Shown here: piece after piece, positions 24,626 to 33,285 of the stretch
How positions within the stretch are numbered: position 1 is the stretch's first letter
How the letters are laid out: every line of letters starts with the position of its first letter
NCBI GenBank assembly: GCA_963625685.1
Contig: CAVFTR010000005.1
Location: 1-64,000 of the forward strand
DNA: 64,000 nucleotides
Direction of reading: 5' to 3'
DNA from: F23-B02 sp963625685
Lineage (GTDB): Bacteria > Bacillota > Clostridia > Oscillospirales > Oscillospiraceae
Translations under genes and position numbers: made by a program
The notes under the pieces: model-generated
Databases searched by the model: none
Seen by the model: only the letters and a program-made list of their open reading frames with translations
Told to the model about the DNA's origin: nothing

Positions 24626-25780
24626 ATGAGTCTCAGTCCCATAGAAGAAGTTGCCCTTACTCAGCAGCTTGTCAGGATAAACAGCACAAACCCCGGCGAA
24701 TTTGAGTATAAGCTCGCCGACTTCGTCGTTCAGTGGCTCTCCGGCACCGGCGCGGAGATAAGCCTCAACGAGGTAAAGGACGGACGCTGCAACGTCGTAG
24801 CGCGCCTTAAGGGCAGGGTAAGCAGCCCCGCGCTGGTCTACATCTGCCATATGGACACCGTTCCCCTCGGCGACGGCTGGGAGCATGAGCCTCTCGCGGC
24901 CGAGATAAAAGACGGCAGAATGTACGGCCGCGGCAGCTGCGATATGAAGTCGGGCCTTGCCTCCGGCATGATCGCGTTCCGCAATATCGCCGCAACGGGC
25001 AGGGAGCTTGAGCGCGACTTTGTATTCATCGCCTCCGTTGACGAGGAGGATATCATGCTCGGCGCGGATCAGCTCGTCAGAGACGGCATAGTCACGGCCG
25101 AGGACTATATCCTCGACGCCGAGCCCACGAACGGCGCCATCAAGGTCGCTCACAAGGGCAAGACCTGGTTCAGGCTCGACGCGAAGGGCGTCGCCTGCCA
25201 CGCCAGCACCCCGGAAAAGGGCAGCGACGCCGTCGCGGCCATGTCCGAGGTCATCTGCGCCATAAACCGCAGGCTCGCGCAGCTGCCCGTTCACGAGGAG
25301 CTCGGCCCCTGCGCGGCGACCTTCGGCATCATAAAGGGCGGCCTGAACCTGAACATCGTCCCCGGCGACTGCTGCTGCACCATAGACATGCGCCTTACCC
25401 CGCCGACCACGAACGAGCAGTCGATAAGGCTCGTCGAGGAGGCGATAGCCGAGGGCTGCGCGAAGGTGCCCGGCACGAGCTGCGAGTATACCGTTCTGGC
25501 GCAGCGTCCTGCGGTCGAGAAGGACGACGGCTCCTATCTTCTCAAAATGCTCAGGGCGGCGACCGCCGAGGTCACCGGCGAGGAGGCGCCCGTCGATTTC
25601 TTCCCCGGCTACACCGACACCGCCGTTATCGCCGCCACGACAGGCAACCGCAACTGCATGTCCTACGGCCCCGGCGACCTGTTCTACGCCCACAAGCCCA
25701 ACGAGTTTGTGGAGACGGACGACATAGTCCGCTGCACCGCCGTCATGACGAAGCTGGCCGAGAGCATACTGCTCGGCTGA
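24626..25780 (+). CDS. M20-family metallopeptidase (ArgE/DapE-like)
   Basis: A second M20 enzyme of 384 residues with YICHMDTVPLGDGW (H75, D77), SCDMKSG (D106) and SVDEEDIMLG (Glu pair 140-141). It is closer to the ArgE/DapE/ACY1 branch than the YgeY-like neighbour, so the two probably act on different substrates or steps. It lies 19 bases after that gene. Exact substrate cannot be inferred. Confidence 0.88.
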   Translation: MSLSPIEEVALTQQLVRINSTNPGEFEYKLADFVVQWLSGTGAEISLNEVKDGRCNVVARLKGRVSSPALVYICHMDTVPLGDGWEHEPLAAEIKDGRMYGRGSCDMKSGLASGMIAFRNIAATGRELERDFVFIASVDEEDIMLGADQLVRDGIVTAEDYILDAEPTNGAIKVAHKGKTWFRLDAKGVACHASTPEKGSDAVAAMSEVICAINRRLAQLPVHEELGPCAATFGIIKGGLNLNIVPGDCCCTIDMRLTPPTTNEQSIRLVEEAIAEGCAKVPGTSCEYTVLAQRPAVEKDDGSYLLKMLRAATAEVTGEEAPVDFFPGYTDTAVIAATTGNRNCMSYGPGDLFYAHKPNEFVETDDIVRCTAVMTKLAESILLG

Positions 25781-25795
25781 GAAGGGGAGCCTACG

Positions 25796-27082
25796 ATGCA
25801 TGATAAGGCCGCGGCTCTGCTCGAGAGAGTGGAGCTTCCGAAGATGTTCCGCGCGCGTCAGCTGTTTGACCGCAGCCATATAGAGCCCGAGGCGATACCC
25901 GCGCATATTGAGAGCATCCTTGCGCCATACGGCGAAAGGATACGGCCCGGCATGCGCATCGCCATAACCGCCGGCTCGCGCGGCATAGCGAATGTCCCCG
26001 TCATAACGAGGTCCATCGCCGGCTTTGTAAAAAGCCGCGGCGGACAGCCCTTCGTGGTGCCGGCCATGGGCAGCCACGGCGGCGCGACGGCCGAGGGGCA
26101 GCTCGAGGTCCTGCGCGGCTACGGCATTACGCCGGAGAGCGTCGGCTGCCCGATAATCTCCTCGATGGAGGTCAAGAAAATAGGCGTGAACGAGGAGGGC
26201 ACGGACGTCTTCATCGACCGCAATGCCGCCGAGGCGGACGGCATAATCGTAAGCTGCCGCGTAAAGCCCCACACCTCGTTCAGAGGCCCCTTCGAGAGCG
26301 GCATAATGAAGATGATGACCATCGGCCTCGGAAAGCAGGTGGGCGCGGAGACCTGCCACAGGGCGGGCTTCAGATACATGGCAAAATATGTGCCCATGTT
26401 CGGCAGGGCGATAATAGAAAACGCACCGGTGATGTTCGCCGTCGCGGCCATCGAAAATGCCTACGATCAGACCGCCGAGCTCGCCGCGGTCGACGCCTGC
26501 GACATATACGACAAGGAGCCCGAGCTTCTGAAAAGGGCCTTCGCCAATATGCCGCGCATACTCGTGCCCTCGTGCGACGTGCTGATAGTCGACCGCTGCG
26601 GCAAGTACTACAGCGGAAACGGCATGGACCCGAACGTATCCGGCACCTTCCCGACGCCCTACGCCTCGGGCGGCATCGAAAAGCAGCACGTCGTCGTGCT
26701 CGATACGGACGAGGCCTCGCACGGCAACGCGCAGGGGATAGGGCTCGCATCGGTGACAACGCTCAGGGCCGTCAAAAAGCTCGACCTGGACGCGATGTAC
26801 GTAAACGCCATCACCTGCAAGCTGCTTCGCGGCTGCGAGATACCGCCGTTTATGAATAACGACAGCGAGGCGATAAGGCTCGCGCTTGCAATGTGCGTCG
26901 ACTATGACCCTGCCGCGCCGAGGATAGTGAGGATAGCCAATACGCTGCACCTTGAGCACATAATGCTCTCCGAGGCGTATTACGAGCTCGTGCGGAACGA
27001 CCCACGCTTCGTTATCGAAAGCGAGCCTGCGCCGCCGGAATTTGATGCCGGCGGAAACCTCACGCTCGATCTGGATAAGTAA
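25796..27082 (+). CDS. LarA-like nickel-pincer-dependent isomerase (lactate racemase domain)
   Basis: The 428 residues have the LarA-family N-terminal domain: ITAGSRGIANVPVI, the metal-side VPAMGSHGGATAEGQ (H94), SCRVKPHTSFRG (K157, H159) and MKMMTIGLGKQVGAETCHR (K180, H188). LarA members use a nickel pincer nucleotide to racemise or epimerise 2-hydroxyacids. K180 would be the cofactor-linked lysine by analogy. No larB, larC or larE genes for pincer synthesis are in this window. The gene follows the second M20 gene by 15 bases and ends at a strong terminator, closing the island operon. Confidence 0.8.
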   Translation: MHDKAAALLERVELPKMFRARQLFDRSHIEPEAIPAHIESILAPYGERIRPGMRIAITAGSRGIANVPVITRSIAGFVKSRGGQPFVVPAMGSHGGATAEGQLEVLRGYGITPESVGCPIISSMEVKKIGVNEEGTDVFIDRNAAEADGIIVSCRVKPHTSFRGPFESGIMKMMTIGLGKQVGAETCHRAGFRYMAKYVPMFGRAIIENAPVMFAVAAIENAYDQTAELAAVDACDIYDKEPELLKRAFANMPRILVPSCDVLIVDRCGKYYSGNGMDPNVSGTFPTPYASGGIEKQHVVVLDTDEASHGNAQGIGLASVTTLRAVKKLDLDAMYVNAITCKLLRGCEIPPFMNNDSEAIRLALAMCVDYDPAAPRIVRIANTLHLEHIMLSEAYYELVRNDPRFVIESEPAPPEFDAGGNLTLDLDK

Positions 27083-27084
27083 AT

Positions 27085-27124
27085 AAAAGCAGCGTCTCAG
27101 ATACAGCCTGAGACGCTGCTTTTC
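27085..27124 (+). terminator. rho-independent terminator of the island operon
   Basis: AAAAGCAGCGTCTCAG (27085-27100) pairs with CTGAGACGCTGCTTTT (27108-27123). It is symmetric and could also serve the convergent gene. Confidence 0.93.
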
Positions 27125-27201
27125 TCATTCAAAAGGAATGCGGAGGACGGTCGCCGACCGCCCTCCGCGGGAAATAAAGGAGGAGATAGTATGCGTTTAA
27201 A

Positions 27202-28356
27202 TCACTCGCACTGAGCGGGGTTTTCCCAGAGCAGGAGCTTTGTGCCGATGCCCTTTTCCAGAGCGGTCTGGTACAGGTCGTAGCCGAGGCCGAGGTCAAA
27301 CACGCTCATGCCGCAGGCGATGAAGCAGATTATATCGTCCTGGCTCGTGCGGCCCTGCTGCTGACCGAGGATGATCTTGCCGATAGCAAGCGCGTCGTCA
27401 AGCGGCTCCTTCATGCCGAGGTCTATAAGATGGTACACCGGGCCGCCAATGACGCCGGCGTAGTAGCCCTCCTTATCGCCGGTGGCGACAGCGTCCTCGA
27501 CGTATGCGTGATGCAGGCCGATGTGGTCGTATACGACCTTCATTTTGGTCCACAGGCCGCCGTTTTTGCCGTATTCGCCGCCCTCCTCCTGGTCGAAGTG
27601 TACGGGACCGGAGGCGAGGATGGTGCAGCCGGGCTTTACCCATTCGCCCTTGATGTTCAGAAAAGCGGTGCGGGACGCCGCGACGGAGATGACGTCGGCC
27701 TGACGCACGGCCGCCTCAAGATCCTGCTCAACGACGGCCTCGACGCCGTACTTTTCGCGCACGTGAGATGCGAGCTTTTCGGCGGGAGCGGGGGAGTGGT
27801 TGTTGCAGATGACCTTTTTGACATTGGGCAGCTGGGTGATGATATTGTCAAGGCAGGAGGAGCCTATCGCGCCGCAGCCGATGCACAGGAGCACCTGCGC
27901 GTCCTTACGGGCGAGATAGCGGGCCGCAACGCCGGGGACCGCGCCCGTGCGCGCCGCGCTCAGGAGGTTTGCGCTCATGTATGCGAGCGGCTCGCCGGTG
28001 TCCTTGTTGTTGAGAGTGACCATCAGGACGCTGCGGGGCAGGCCCTGCTTTTTGTTCGCCGCGTTCGAGCCGTACCATTTCTGGCCGCAGATGTCGAATC
28101 TGCCGCCGAGGTAGGCGGGCATCGCGACGAAGCGGCGGTCGGGGCCCGCGACGGGCATATTGGGAAATTCGCTCTCCTTGGGGAAAACGATGTACATACC
28201 GTGGTTGTTGTGATTGCTGCCGCCCATGAGATAGTCGCCCTTTGCCAGAAGAGTGAAGACCTCCTCGGCGTTATCAATGCACTTTTTGACGTCCAGAACG
28301 CCCGCGGCTATGGTGTCGGGCTCGGACATGTACAGAAATTCGGTCTTGTGTGCCAT
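27202..28356 (-). CDS. ornithine cyclodeaminase/mu-crystallin family protein
   Basis: The 384-residue product has the family's dimerisation strands at the start and a Rossmann fold with the NAD-binding motif LLCIGCGAIGSSCLDNII (about 163-180). Substrate-side residues include MPAYLGGRF and YLGGRFDICGQKWYGS. The family covers ornithine cyclodeaminase, ketimine reductase and alanine dehydrogenase, and proteins like this one are sometimes labelled tyramine oxidase subunit B without experimental support. It is divergent from AraC and convergent with the island. Its Shine-Dalgarno is AAAGGAGAA. Confidence 0.82.
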   Translation of the reverse strand: MAHKTEFLYMSEPDTIAAGVLDVKKCIDNAEEVFTLLAKGDYLMGGSNHNNHGMYIVFPKESEFPNMPVAGPDRRFVAMPAYLGGRFDICGQKWYGSNAANKKQGLPRSVLMVTLNNKDTGEPLAYMSANLLSAARTGAVPGVAARYLARKDAQVLLCIGCGAIGSSCLDNIITQLPNVKKVICNNHSPAPAEKLASHVREKYGVEAVVEQDLEAAVRQADVISVAASRTAFLNIKGEWVKPGCTILASGPVHFDQEEGGEYGKNGGLWTKMKVVYDHIGLHHAYVEDAVATGDKEGYYAGVIGGPVYHLIDLGMKEPLDDALAIGKIILGQQQGRTSQDDIICFIACGMSVFDLGLGYDLYQTALEKGIGTKLLLWENPAQCE

Positions 28357-28400
28357 GACAGTTCTCCTTTCAATGGCGAGGTGATTTAATAATTAATTAA

Positions 28401-28429
28401 ATTATAGTATGCTCTGCGATATATCAAAG
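28401..28429 (-). promoter_or_regulatory. promoter candidate for the cyclodeaminase-family gene
   Basis: On the minus strand, CTTTGA (28424-28429), 17-base spacer and TATAAT (28401-28406), about 45 bases upstream of the start codon. Confidence 0.55.
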
Positions 28430-28535
28430 ATTACATTGCCGGAGCAAAACTGTCAATGCCTAATGGCCATAAATAGCAATATATTCGCATAAAATGATAA
28501 TATACTTTCTTTTTCGATAAAAATCACAAAAACTA

Positions 28536-28565
28536 TTGACCAAAGACTGGTTTGTGTGGTAATAT
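28536..28565 (+). promoter_or_regulatory. promoter candidate for the AraC gene
   Basis: TTGACC (28536-28541), an 18-base spacer and TAATAT (28560-28565). The intervening region between the divergent genes is AT-rich and probably carries regulator sites. Confidence 0.5.
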
Positions 28566-28624
28566 TTTTTGTAGTAAACAGTACAAAAAATATTAACTAC
28601 TTCATAACGTCAGAGGTGCGGCAA

Positions 28625-29485
28625 ATGAACGAGCAAATACAGACTGCAAAGATCAGAGTGCTCAGTCAGAGCGTGAGCCGGGCGTCGAAGATGACGGGGA
28701 GCCACCGCCACCGCGAGCTTGAGCTGCTGCTGGTCACGGAGGGAGAGCTGCGGGCGCTGCTGAACGGCCGCGACCTTGTCCTGCGCGAGGGCGAGGGACT
28801 GTTTATAAACTCCGGCGCCGTGCACGGCTTTGTGGCAAACTCCCATGAGGGGGCAAATTACATAAGCGTCGTTTTCAGCGCCGACGGCGTCGCCGGTACG
28901 GAGGACGCAAGGCTCGCTGCGCGCTATATAGAGCCGATACTCAGGGCGCGCGAGCTGGAGTATGTGCCGCTGCGCGGCAGCGGCTGGGCAAACGACATAT
29001 GCGACGCTGTACGGCGTATGCAGTCGGCCTCGTCCGGCCGCCTTCCGGGCTATGAGATCAAGCTCAAGATCACGCTCTCCGAGGCCTGGCTCACGCTGTA
29101 CGAAAACTGCATCCCCGGCGTGGGCGCGGAGCGCGGAGTATCGCACACGGAGAAAAAGCGCATAGACGTTCTGCGCAGATACATTCAGGAAAACTACGCC
29201 GAGAAGATAACGCTCGACGACATAGCCTCCTCGGCGCATATAAGCCGAGGCGAGTGCTGCCGGATATTCAAGCGCCTGTACGACACTACGCCGTTCCAGT
29301 ACCTTGTCCATTACCGCCTTACCCGCAGCGTGTATTACCTCTCCGAGACGGACAGGAGCATATCCCAGATAGCGCAGAGCGTCGGCTTCTGCAGCAGCAG
29401 CTATTATACGAAGTGCTTCCGCGCCGAATATAACTGCACGCCCCTGAAATACCGTCAGGCGCAGCACCGCCTGGCGGATATATGA
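28625..29485 (+). CDS. AraC-family transcription regulator
   Basis: The 286-residue protein has an N-terminal cupin sensor (HRHRELELLLVTEGELRALLN) and two C-terminal AraC helix-turn-helix motifs (ITLDDIASSAHISRGECCRIF near 200 and SISQIAQSVGFCSSSYYTKCF near 250, the first written as ITLDDIASSAHISRG plus ECCRIF). It is divergent from the cyclodeaminase-family gene and may control it. I start at 28625, following AGAGGTGCGG; an upstream frame to 28556 lacks support. Effector unknown. Confidence 0.85.
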   Translation: MNEQIQTAKIRVLSQSVSRASKMTGSHRHRELELLLVTEGELRALLNGRDLVLREGEGLFINSGAVHGFVANSHEGANYISVVFSADGVAGTEDARLAARYIEPILRARELEYVPLRGSGWANDICDAVRRMQSASSGRLPGYEIKLKITLSEAWLTLYENCIPGVGAERGVSHTEKKRIDVLRRYIQENYAEKITLDDIASSAHISRGECCRIFKRLYDTTPFQYLVHYRLTRSVYYLSETDRSISQIAQSVGFCSSSYYTKCFRAEYNCTPLKYRQAQHRLADI

Positions 29486-29520
29486 AAACAGCGCTCCCAA
29501 CAGGGAGCGCTGTTTTCATC
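29484..29520. repeat. 37-bp hairpin, copy 1 (terminator after the AraC gene)
   Basis: GAAAACAGCGCTCCC, a short loop and GGGAGCGCTGTTTTC form a bidirectional terminator, exactly duplicated at 29740-29776. Confidence 0.9.
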
Positions 29521-29739
29521 AGCGTGTCAAAAAAGGCTGCGACTTTTTTGCACGCTTCAAAAACGCCACATTTTTTGTGAAGCTCAAGCTTCACAAAAAA
29601 TCTCGCTACGCTCGTCAAAAAGCCTGATAGCTCAGGCGTTTTTGATGGCTATGATCCAACTCGAGGCGGGCCTTGCCCCCTCGAACTCCCCCGCTGCGCG
29701 GTTATCTTTACACAGCAGCGTAGGTTTTTTGACAGCCTG
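29521..29739. mobile_element. 219-bp palindrome-rich insert between duplicated terminators
   Basis: This non-coding stretch contains AGCGTGTCAAAAAA facing TTTTTTGCACGCT, TTTTTTGTGAAGCT facing AGCTTCACAAAAAA (29571-29600) and AAAAAGCCTGA facing TCAGGCGTTTTT, plus TTTTTTGACAGCCTG near its right end. Its composition resembles non-autonomous, palindrome-rich elements that gather in Clostridial intergenic spaces. It has no coding capacity. The exact 37-bp repeat on both sides is too long for a typical target duplication, so homologous insertion into the terminator is another possibility. Confidence 0.45.
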
Positions 29740-29776
29740 GAAAACAGCGCTCCCAACAGGGAGCGCTGTTTTCATC
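29740..29776. repeat. 37-bp hairpin, copy 2 (terminator of the histidine kinase gene)
   Basis: Exact copy of 29484-29520; its last bases overlap the stop codon side of the minus-strand kinase gene. Confidence 0.9.
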
Positions 29777-31043
29777 TTAGCTCTGCTTCAAATACGATAT
29801 TGTCGCCGAGCAGCCTTGCGCTGATGCGGCCCCTGTGCCCCTCGGCGATGCTGCGGGCTATCGACAGGCCGATGCCGAAGCCGGAGGACTCGCTGCGCGA
29901 GGGGTCTGCGCGGTAAAAGCGGTCAAACAGCTTGTCCGCCTCGATATTCTCCGGCGAGACGCAGCTGTTTTCCGCGCGCAGCACGACGCCCCGCCGCGCG
30001 GGACGCAGCTGTATTGATATCGGCGATGAGTCGGCGGCGTACTTGACGGCGTTGTCGAGCAGTATCGACACGAGCTGCCGCACGGCGTATTCGTCGCCTC
30101 GGTATATGATGCCGGGAGCGGCGTCTATCCTCAGCTCATGCCCGCGGGAGAGCGCGAAATCGACAAAGGAGCCAGCCGTCTCCTCCACGGCGTCGCTGAT
30201 ATTGAACTCCTCCATTTTGAGCGGAGACTCCTCCTCGTCCATGCGCGAGAGCGTGACCATCGAGTTTACGAGCTCCGTGAGCTTTTCGGTCTGCGCCTGG
30301 GCCTTGTCTATCCACTTCTGCTTTCCGGTCTCCATCTCGAGCACCCTGAGGCTCGTCGCGATGACGGTTATCGGCGTTTTCAGCTCGTGGCTCGCGTCGG
30401 TTATGAACTGCTTCTGCTGCTGGGCGCTGCGCACGACCGGGTCTATCGCCCTGCGCGAGAGCAGGACGACGAGCAGCAGCACCAGAAGCGTGCAGACCGC
30501 GTCGCCGATGACGGACCATATCAGCACCGTTCTTTCGGCGCGCAGCTCCTGATAGCAGTTTAAAAATATCGCCATGTTGCGGCCGCTGCCGGTGTGGGCG
30601 ACGAAGAAGCGGTAGTCGCCGATCCTGCCGTAGCCCGCGCCGTTTTTAAGAGCCGCGGAGAGATACTGGGCAAGGTCGTCCTCGTCGACGGAGGCTATAT
30701 TGTCGAGCTCCGCCTCCTGAAGCTCGCCGTCAGAGTCGTAGCGCAGGACGAAGTAGCGCGTCGAGAACGGGGTCTCCGGCGTGAACGGGCCCTGGCGGCC
30801 GGTCGTGCCGCTTTCCGGCGGCGTCTGTCCTTCATCGGGCGGAGCCTCCGGCCCGGAGGACGGGGCACGGTCCGATATCGGGATCGTGCCCTGATTTTCA
30901 TATATGAGCGTGAGCGTGTCGCGCAGGTCGGAGTCGGTCGAAACATAGTAGGCTATGTTCAGTATCGCCGTCAGCAGCAGCATTACCGCCGCGACGGACA
31001 GCGTCGCGATGCGGATGAATCTGTTGCGCAGTCTGTTTATCAT
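29772..31043 (-). CDS. sensor histidine kinase
   Basis: The 423-residue kinase has transmembrane segments near residues 12-32 and 168-192 with an extracellular sensor between them, HisKA with ITDASHELKTPITVIA (phospho-His), and HATPase motifs DNAVKYA and SGFGIGLSIARSIAEGH. The sensor loop carries a low-complexity Pro/Gly/Glu stretch (PSSGPEAPPDEGQTPPE). It is coupled to the response regulator by a 4-base ATGA overlap at 31040-31043. Its genes neighbour the DUF4956/VTC/lipoprotein set, which it likely controls. Confidence 0.92.
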   Translation of the reverse strand: MINRLRNRFIRIATLSVAAVMLLLTAILNIAYYVSTDSDLRDTLTLIYENQGTIPISDRAPSSGPEAPPDEGQTPPESGTTGRQGPFTPETPFSTRYFVLRYDSDGELQEAELDNIASVDEDDLAQYLSAALKNGAGYGRIGDYRFFVAHTGSGRNMAIFLNCYQELRAERTVLIWSVIGDAVCTLLVLLLVVLLSRRAIDPVVRSAQQQKQFITDASHELKTPITVIATSLRVLEMETGKQKWIDKAQAQTEKLTELVNSMVTLSRMDEEESPLKMEEFNISDAVEETAGSFVDFALSRGHELRIDAAPGIIYRGDEYAVRQLVSILLDNAVKYAADSSPISIQLRPARRGVVLRAENSCVSPENIEADKLFDRFYRADPSRSESSGFGIGLSIARSIAEGHRGRISARLLGDNIVFEAELR

Positions 31044-31714
31044 TGCCCGTCCTCCAGCACATAGCCGAGGCCGCGGTTGGCGCGCAACTCAACGCGTGAG
31101 CCTATCGCTCTGAGCCTCTTGCGCAGATTCGATATGTTCACCCACACGACGTTTATCTCCGCCTCGTTGTCCCAGCCCCAGACCTTTTCCATGATCCGCT
31201 CTGCCGAGAACACCTGCCGCGGCGAGCGCATGAAAAGCTCCATGACCTGAAATTCGCGTCCGCTGAGCCTCACGGAGCTGTCCGCGCATCTCATCTCACC
31301 CGTAGAGGGACTGAGCGTGAGATCGCCGAAGCTGAGCTCCGTGGGAACATAGGCCGAGCTGCGCCGCAGAATGGCGCGCACGCGGCTGAGAAGCTCGTCC
31401 GGATCGAAGGGCTTGGGCAGATAGTCGTCCGCGCCGGCGTTGAAGCCGGTGATGCGGTCGCTTTTCTGGCCGCGCGCGGTCAGCATCATTATGGGAGTGC
31501 TCACGCCCTCGGCGCGCAGCCTCTCGAGCACCTGGATGCCGTTCATCTTCGGCATCATGACGTCCAGTATGACCGCGTCGTATCCGCCCGTCAGTGCATA
31601 TTCATACGCATCAAAGCCGTTATGCACGGCGTCGACCGTGAAGTGGTTCTTCTCGAAAAATACCGTCAGCGCCTCGGCGAGGTCGAGCTCATCCTCGGCT
31701 ATAAGCAGCTTCAT
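31040..31714 (-). CDS. OmpR/PhoB-family response regulator
   Basis: The 224-residue protein has a receiver domain (MKLLIAEDELDLAEAL with the acidic pair, phospho-Asp in AVILDVMMPKM near 51, conserved KPFDPDELL) and an OmpR winged-helix domain with LSGREFQVMELFMRSPRQVF and INVVWVNISNLRKRLR. An upstream in-frame ATG would add 16 non-homologous residues; the chosen ATG follows AGAGGTGAT. The partner kinase follows on the same strand. Confidence 0.93.
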   Translation of the reverse strand: MKLLIAEDELDLAEALTVFFEKNHFTVDAVHNGFDAYEYALTGGYDAVILDVMMPKMNGIQVLERLRAEGVSTPIMMLTARGQKSDRITGFNAGADDYLPKPFDPDELLSRVRAILRRSSAYVPTELSFGDLTLSPSTGEMRCADSSVRLSGREFQVMELFMRSPRQVFSAERIMEKVWGWDNEAEINVVWVNISNLRKRLRAIGSRVELRANRGLGYVLEDGQ

Positions 31715-31766
31715 CCTTATCACCTCTGAGCAGATTATAAATATTGCGCAGGGAAAAATCAAGCGC

Positions 31767-32429
31767 CTACAGCGCTTCCCTGGGAAGCTCGCGGCCGCAG
31801 ACTATGTTGAGGTTCCCGTTGCGGCAGCGCAGCTCGTCCAAAAATGCCTTGGGGACGCTCGCGTCCTTGAGGACGATGCTGTACTGGAGCTCGTAGAGCG
31901 TGCCCATGTTCGTGGTCTTGACCCTCACAAGGCTGCACGAGCTTGCGTATTTTGCAAAAACGTCGTCGAAAAGTCCCTCGTAGTCGAGATTTTCGGGGAT
32001 GGTTATCTTGAGCGTGCGCTCGGCCTCGGGAGCCTTGCCGAAGCCCGACACAGTCAGGATAAGGATAACGGCGGAGATGATGACGAAGGATATGGCGGCG
32101 AGGACGACATAGCCCATGCCGGTGGCAAGGCCGATGGCCATTGCCATGAACAGAACGCCTATCTCGCGCGCGGTGCCCGGCACAGAGCGGAATCGTACGA
32201 GGCTGAAGGCTCCGGCGACGGCCACGCCCGCGCCGATGTTGCCGTTAACGAGCATGATAACGAGCTGCACGACCACCGGCAGTATCGCCAGCGCGACGGC
32301 AAAGCTCTGCGTCGAGCGCGAGCGGTACATTCCGACGAAGGCGATGCCGATGCCGAGGACGATGGACGTCAGGGTGCATATCAAAAAAGCCGACAGCGTG
32401 AGCTGGGTGGATATTATGGATTCAAGCAC
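31767..32429 (-). CDS. DUF4956 integral membrane protein
   Basis: The 220-residue protein has four hydrophobic segments in its first 130 residues (LSAFLICTLTSIVLGIGIAF, AVALAILPVVVQLVIMLV, GAGVAVAGAFSLVRFR and IGVLFMAMAIGLATGMGYVV) and a cytoplasmic C-terminal domain. FSLVRFRSVPGTAREIGVLF is the diagnostic core of the family. DUF4956 proteins are routinely next to VTC-domain proteins and are thought to work with them, but no activity is proven. Its start overlaps the end of the VTC gene by 8 bases. Confidence 0.88.
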   Translation of the reverse strand: MLESIISTQLTLSAFLICTLTSIVLGIGIAFVGMYRSRSTQSFAVALAILPVVVQLVIMLVNGNIGAGVAVAGAFSLVRFRSVPGTAREIGVLFMAMAIGLATGMGYVVLAAISFVIISAVILILTVSGFGKAPEAERTLKITIPENLDYEGLFDDVFAKYASSCSLVRVKTTNMGTLYELQYSIVLKDASVPKAFLDELRCRNGNLNIVCGRELPREAL

Positions 32430-33147
32430 AGCTTAGCTCCTCCTTTTTTTCGGGCTTGAGAATATTGTTTTTATAGCAGCAGCCGATCTTGGAAAACGAG
32501 CTCGGGAAGGCCCCGGCCCCGGATAAGAGCTCGCTGAGCCACAGCGGGCATACGCCGGGGATCTTTATCTCCATGAGCACCTCGTCGTGCGGCAGTATGA
32601 GCGCTCCGTGGTCGCCGAGTCTGAGATCGAGCTCATCCGTGCGGAAGCGCAGGTCGGTGTCGAAGGTGATGCGCAGCTCGGGCTGCTCTGTGCCGGCGAA
32701 GGCCAGGCGGTCATAGCCGATGAACACCTTTGGCTTTGTCTCGTAAAACGACTGGAACCACTCGATCTCGCGGCCTATCTGCCCGAAGTCCCCGCCGACG
32801 GCGTCTCCGCTCAAAAAGGCATTCGCCGTCCCCGGAGAGGTCGTTATCCTGCGCTTGTAGACGACTCCGTCGTATTTTTTCTTGAGCTCGACGAACACCT
32901 TGTCCTTATCGCCCGGTACGCCGTAGCTGCGCACGCGGAGCTTTTCCTTATATACGGGCTTTTCTATCGAGGTGCGGATGAGCTGCCAGTCGTCGGTGTC
33001 ATAATATATGTTGCAGATCGTATACTGTCCGAATTTGTCGGCCTGCATGTGATCGCGCATACCGTTTAATATGATGCGCTGCTGCTCGCGCGTCAGGCGG
33101 TACTTCTTTTCATAACGCTTAAAGCAGCACTGGATGTTTTCTGTCAT
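32422..33147 (-). CDS. VTC-domain protein (polyphosphate-polymerase-like)
   Basis: The 241-residue protein has the tunnel-forming VTC fold: KRYEKKYRLTREQ at the N-terminus, TICNIYYDTDDWQLIRTS, VRSYGVPGDKDKVFVELKKKYDG and KVFIGYDRLAF, ending with EVLMEIKIPGV. In yeast Vtc4 this fold makes polyphosphate from ATP; basic and acidic pairs (RxR, ELKKK, E in MEIK) are retained. Bacterial single-domain members with a DUF4956 partner have an unproven role, so polyphosphate synthesis is an inference. Good Shine-Dalgarno (AAGGAGG) precedes the start. Confidence 0.85.
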   Translation of the reverse strand: MTENIQCCFKRYEKKYRLTREQQRIILNGMRDHMQADKFGQYTICNIYYDTDDWQLIRTSIEKPVYKEKLRVRSYGVPGDKDKVFVELKKKYDGVVYKRRITTSPGTANAFLSGDAVGGDFGQIGREIEWFQSFYETKPKVFIGYDRLAFAGTEQPELRITFDTDLRFRTDELDLRLGDHGALILPHDEVLMEIKIPGVCPLWLSELLSGAGAFPSSFSKIGCCYKNNILKPEKKEELSCA

Positions 33148-33196
33148 GGTGCAAACCTCCTTTACGAGGCCATGATAATCCCCTTGCTTAAAATTT

Positions 33197-33239
33197 ACCT
33201 AAAGAAAATTGCGAATATTTCTTTAAGTTGGTTTTAGGT
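33197..33239. promoter_or_regulatory. candidate response-regulator sites before the lipoprotein gene
   Basis: ACCTAAAGAAA (33197-33207) faces TTTCTTTAAGT (33218-33228), and a further TTTTAGGT lies at 33232-33239. The spaced half-sites between the divergent VTC and lipoprotein genes fit an OmpR-type regulator such as the one at 31040-31714. A TACAAT follows at about 33247. Confidence 0.4.
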
Positions 33240-33285
33240 CGCGGCTTTACAATAGGCTCATCCGAAATGAAGGAGGTCATCTGAT

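Noticed and set aside
24596..26959. 787-residue minus-strand open frame
   Set aside because: It is the reverse shadow of the M20 and LarA-like genes in GC-rich, codon-biased DNA. It has no ribosome site or recognisable motif, and the plus-strand genes are clearly real.
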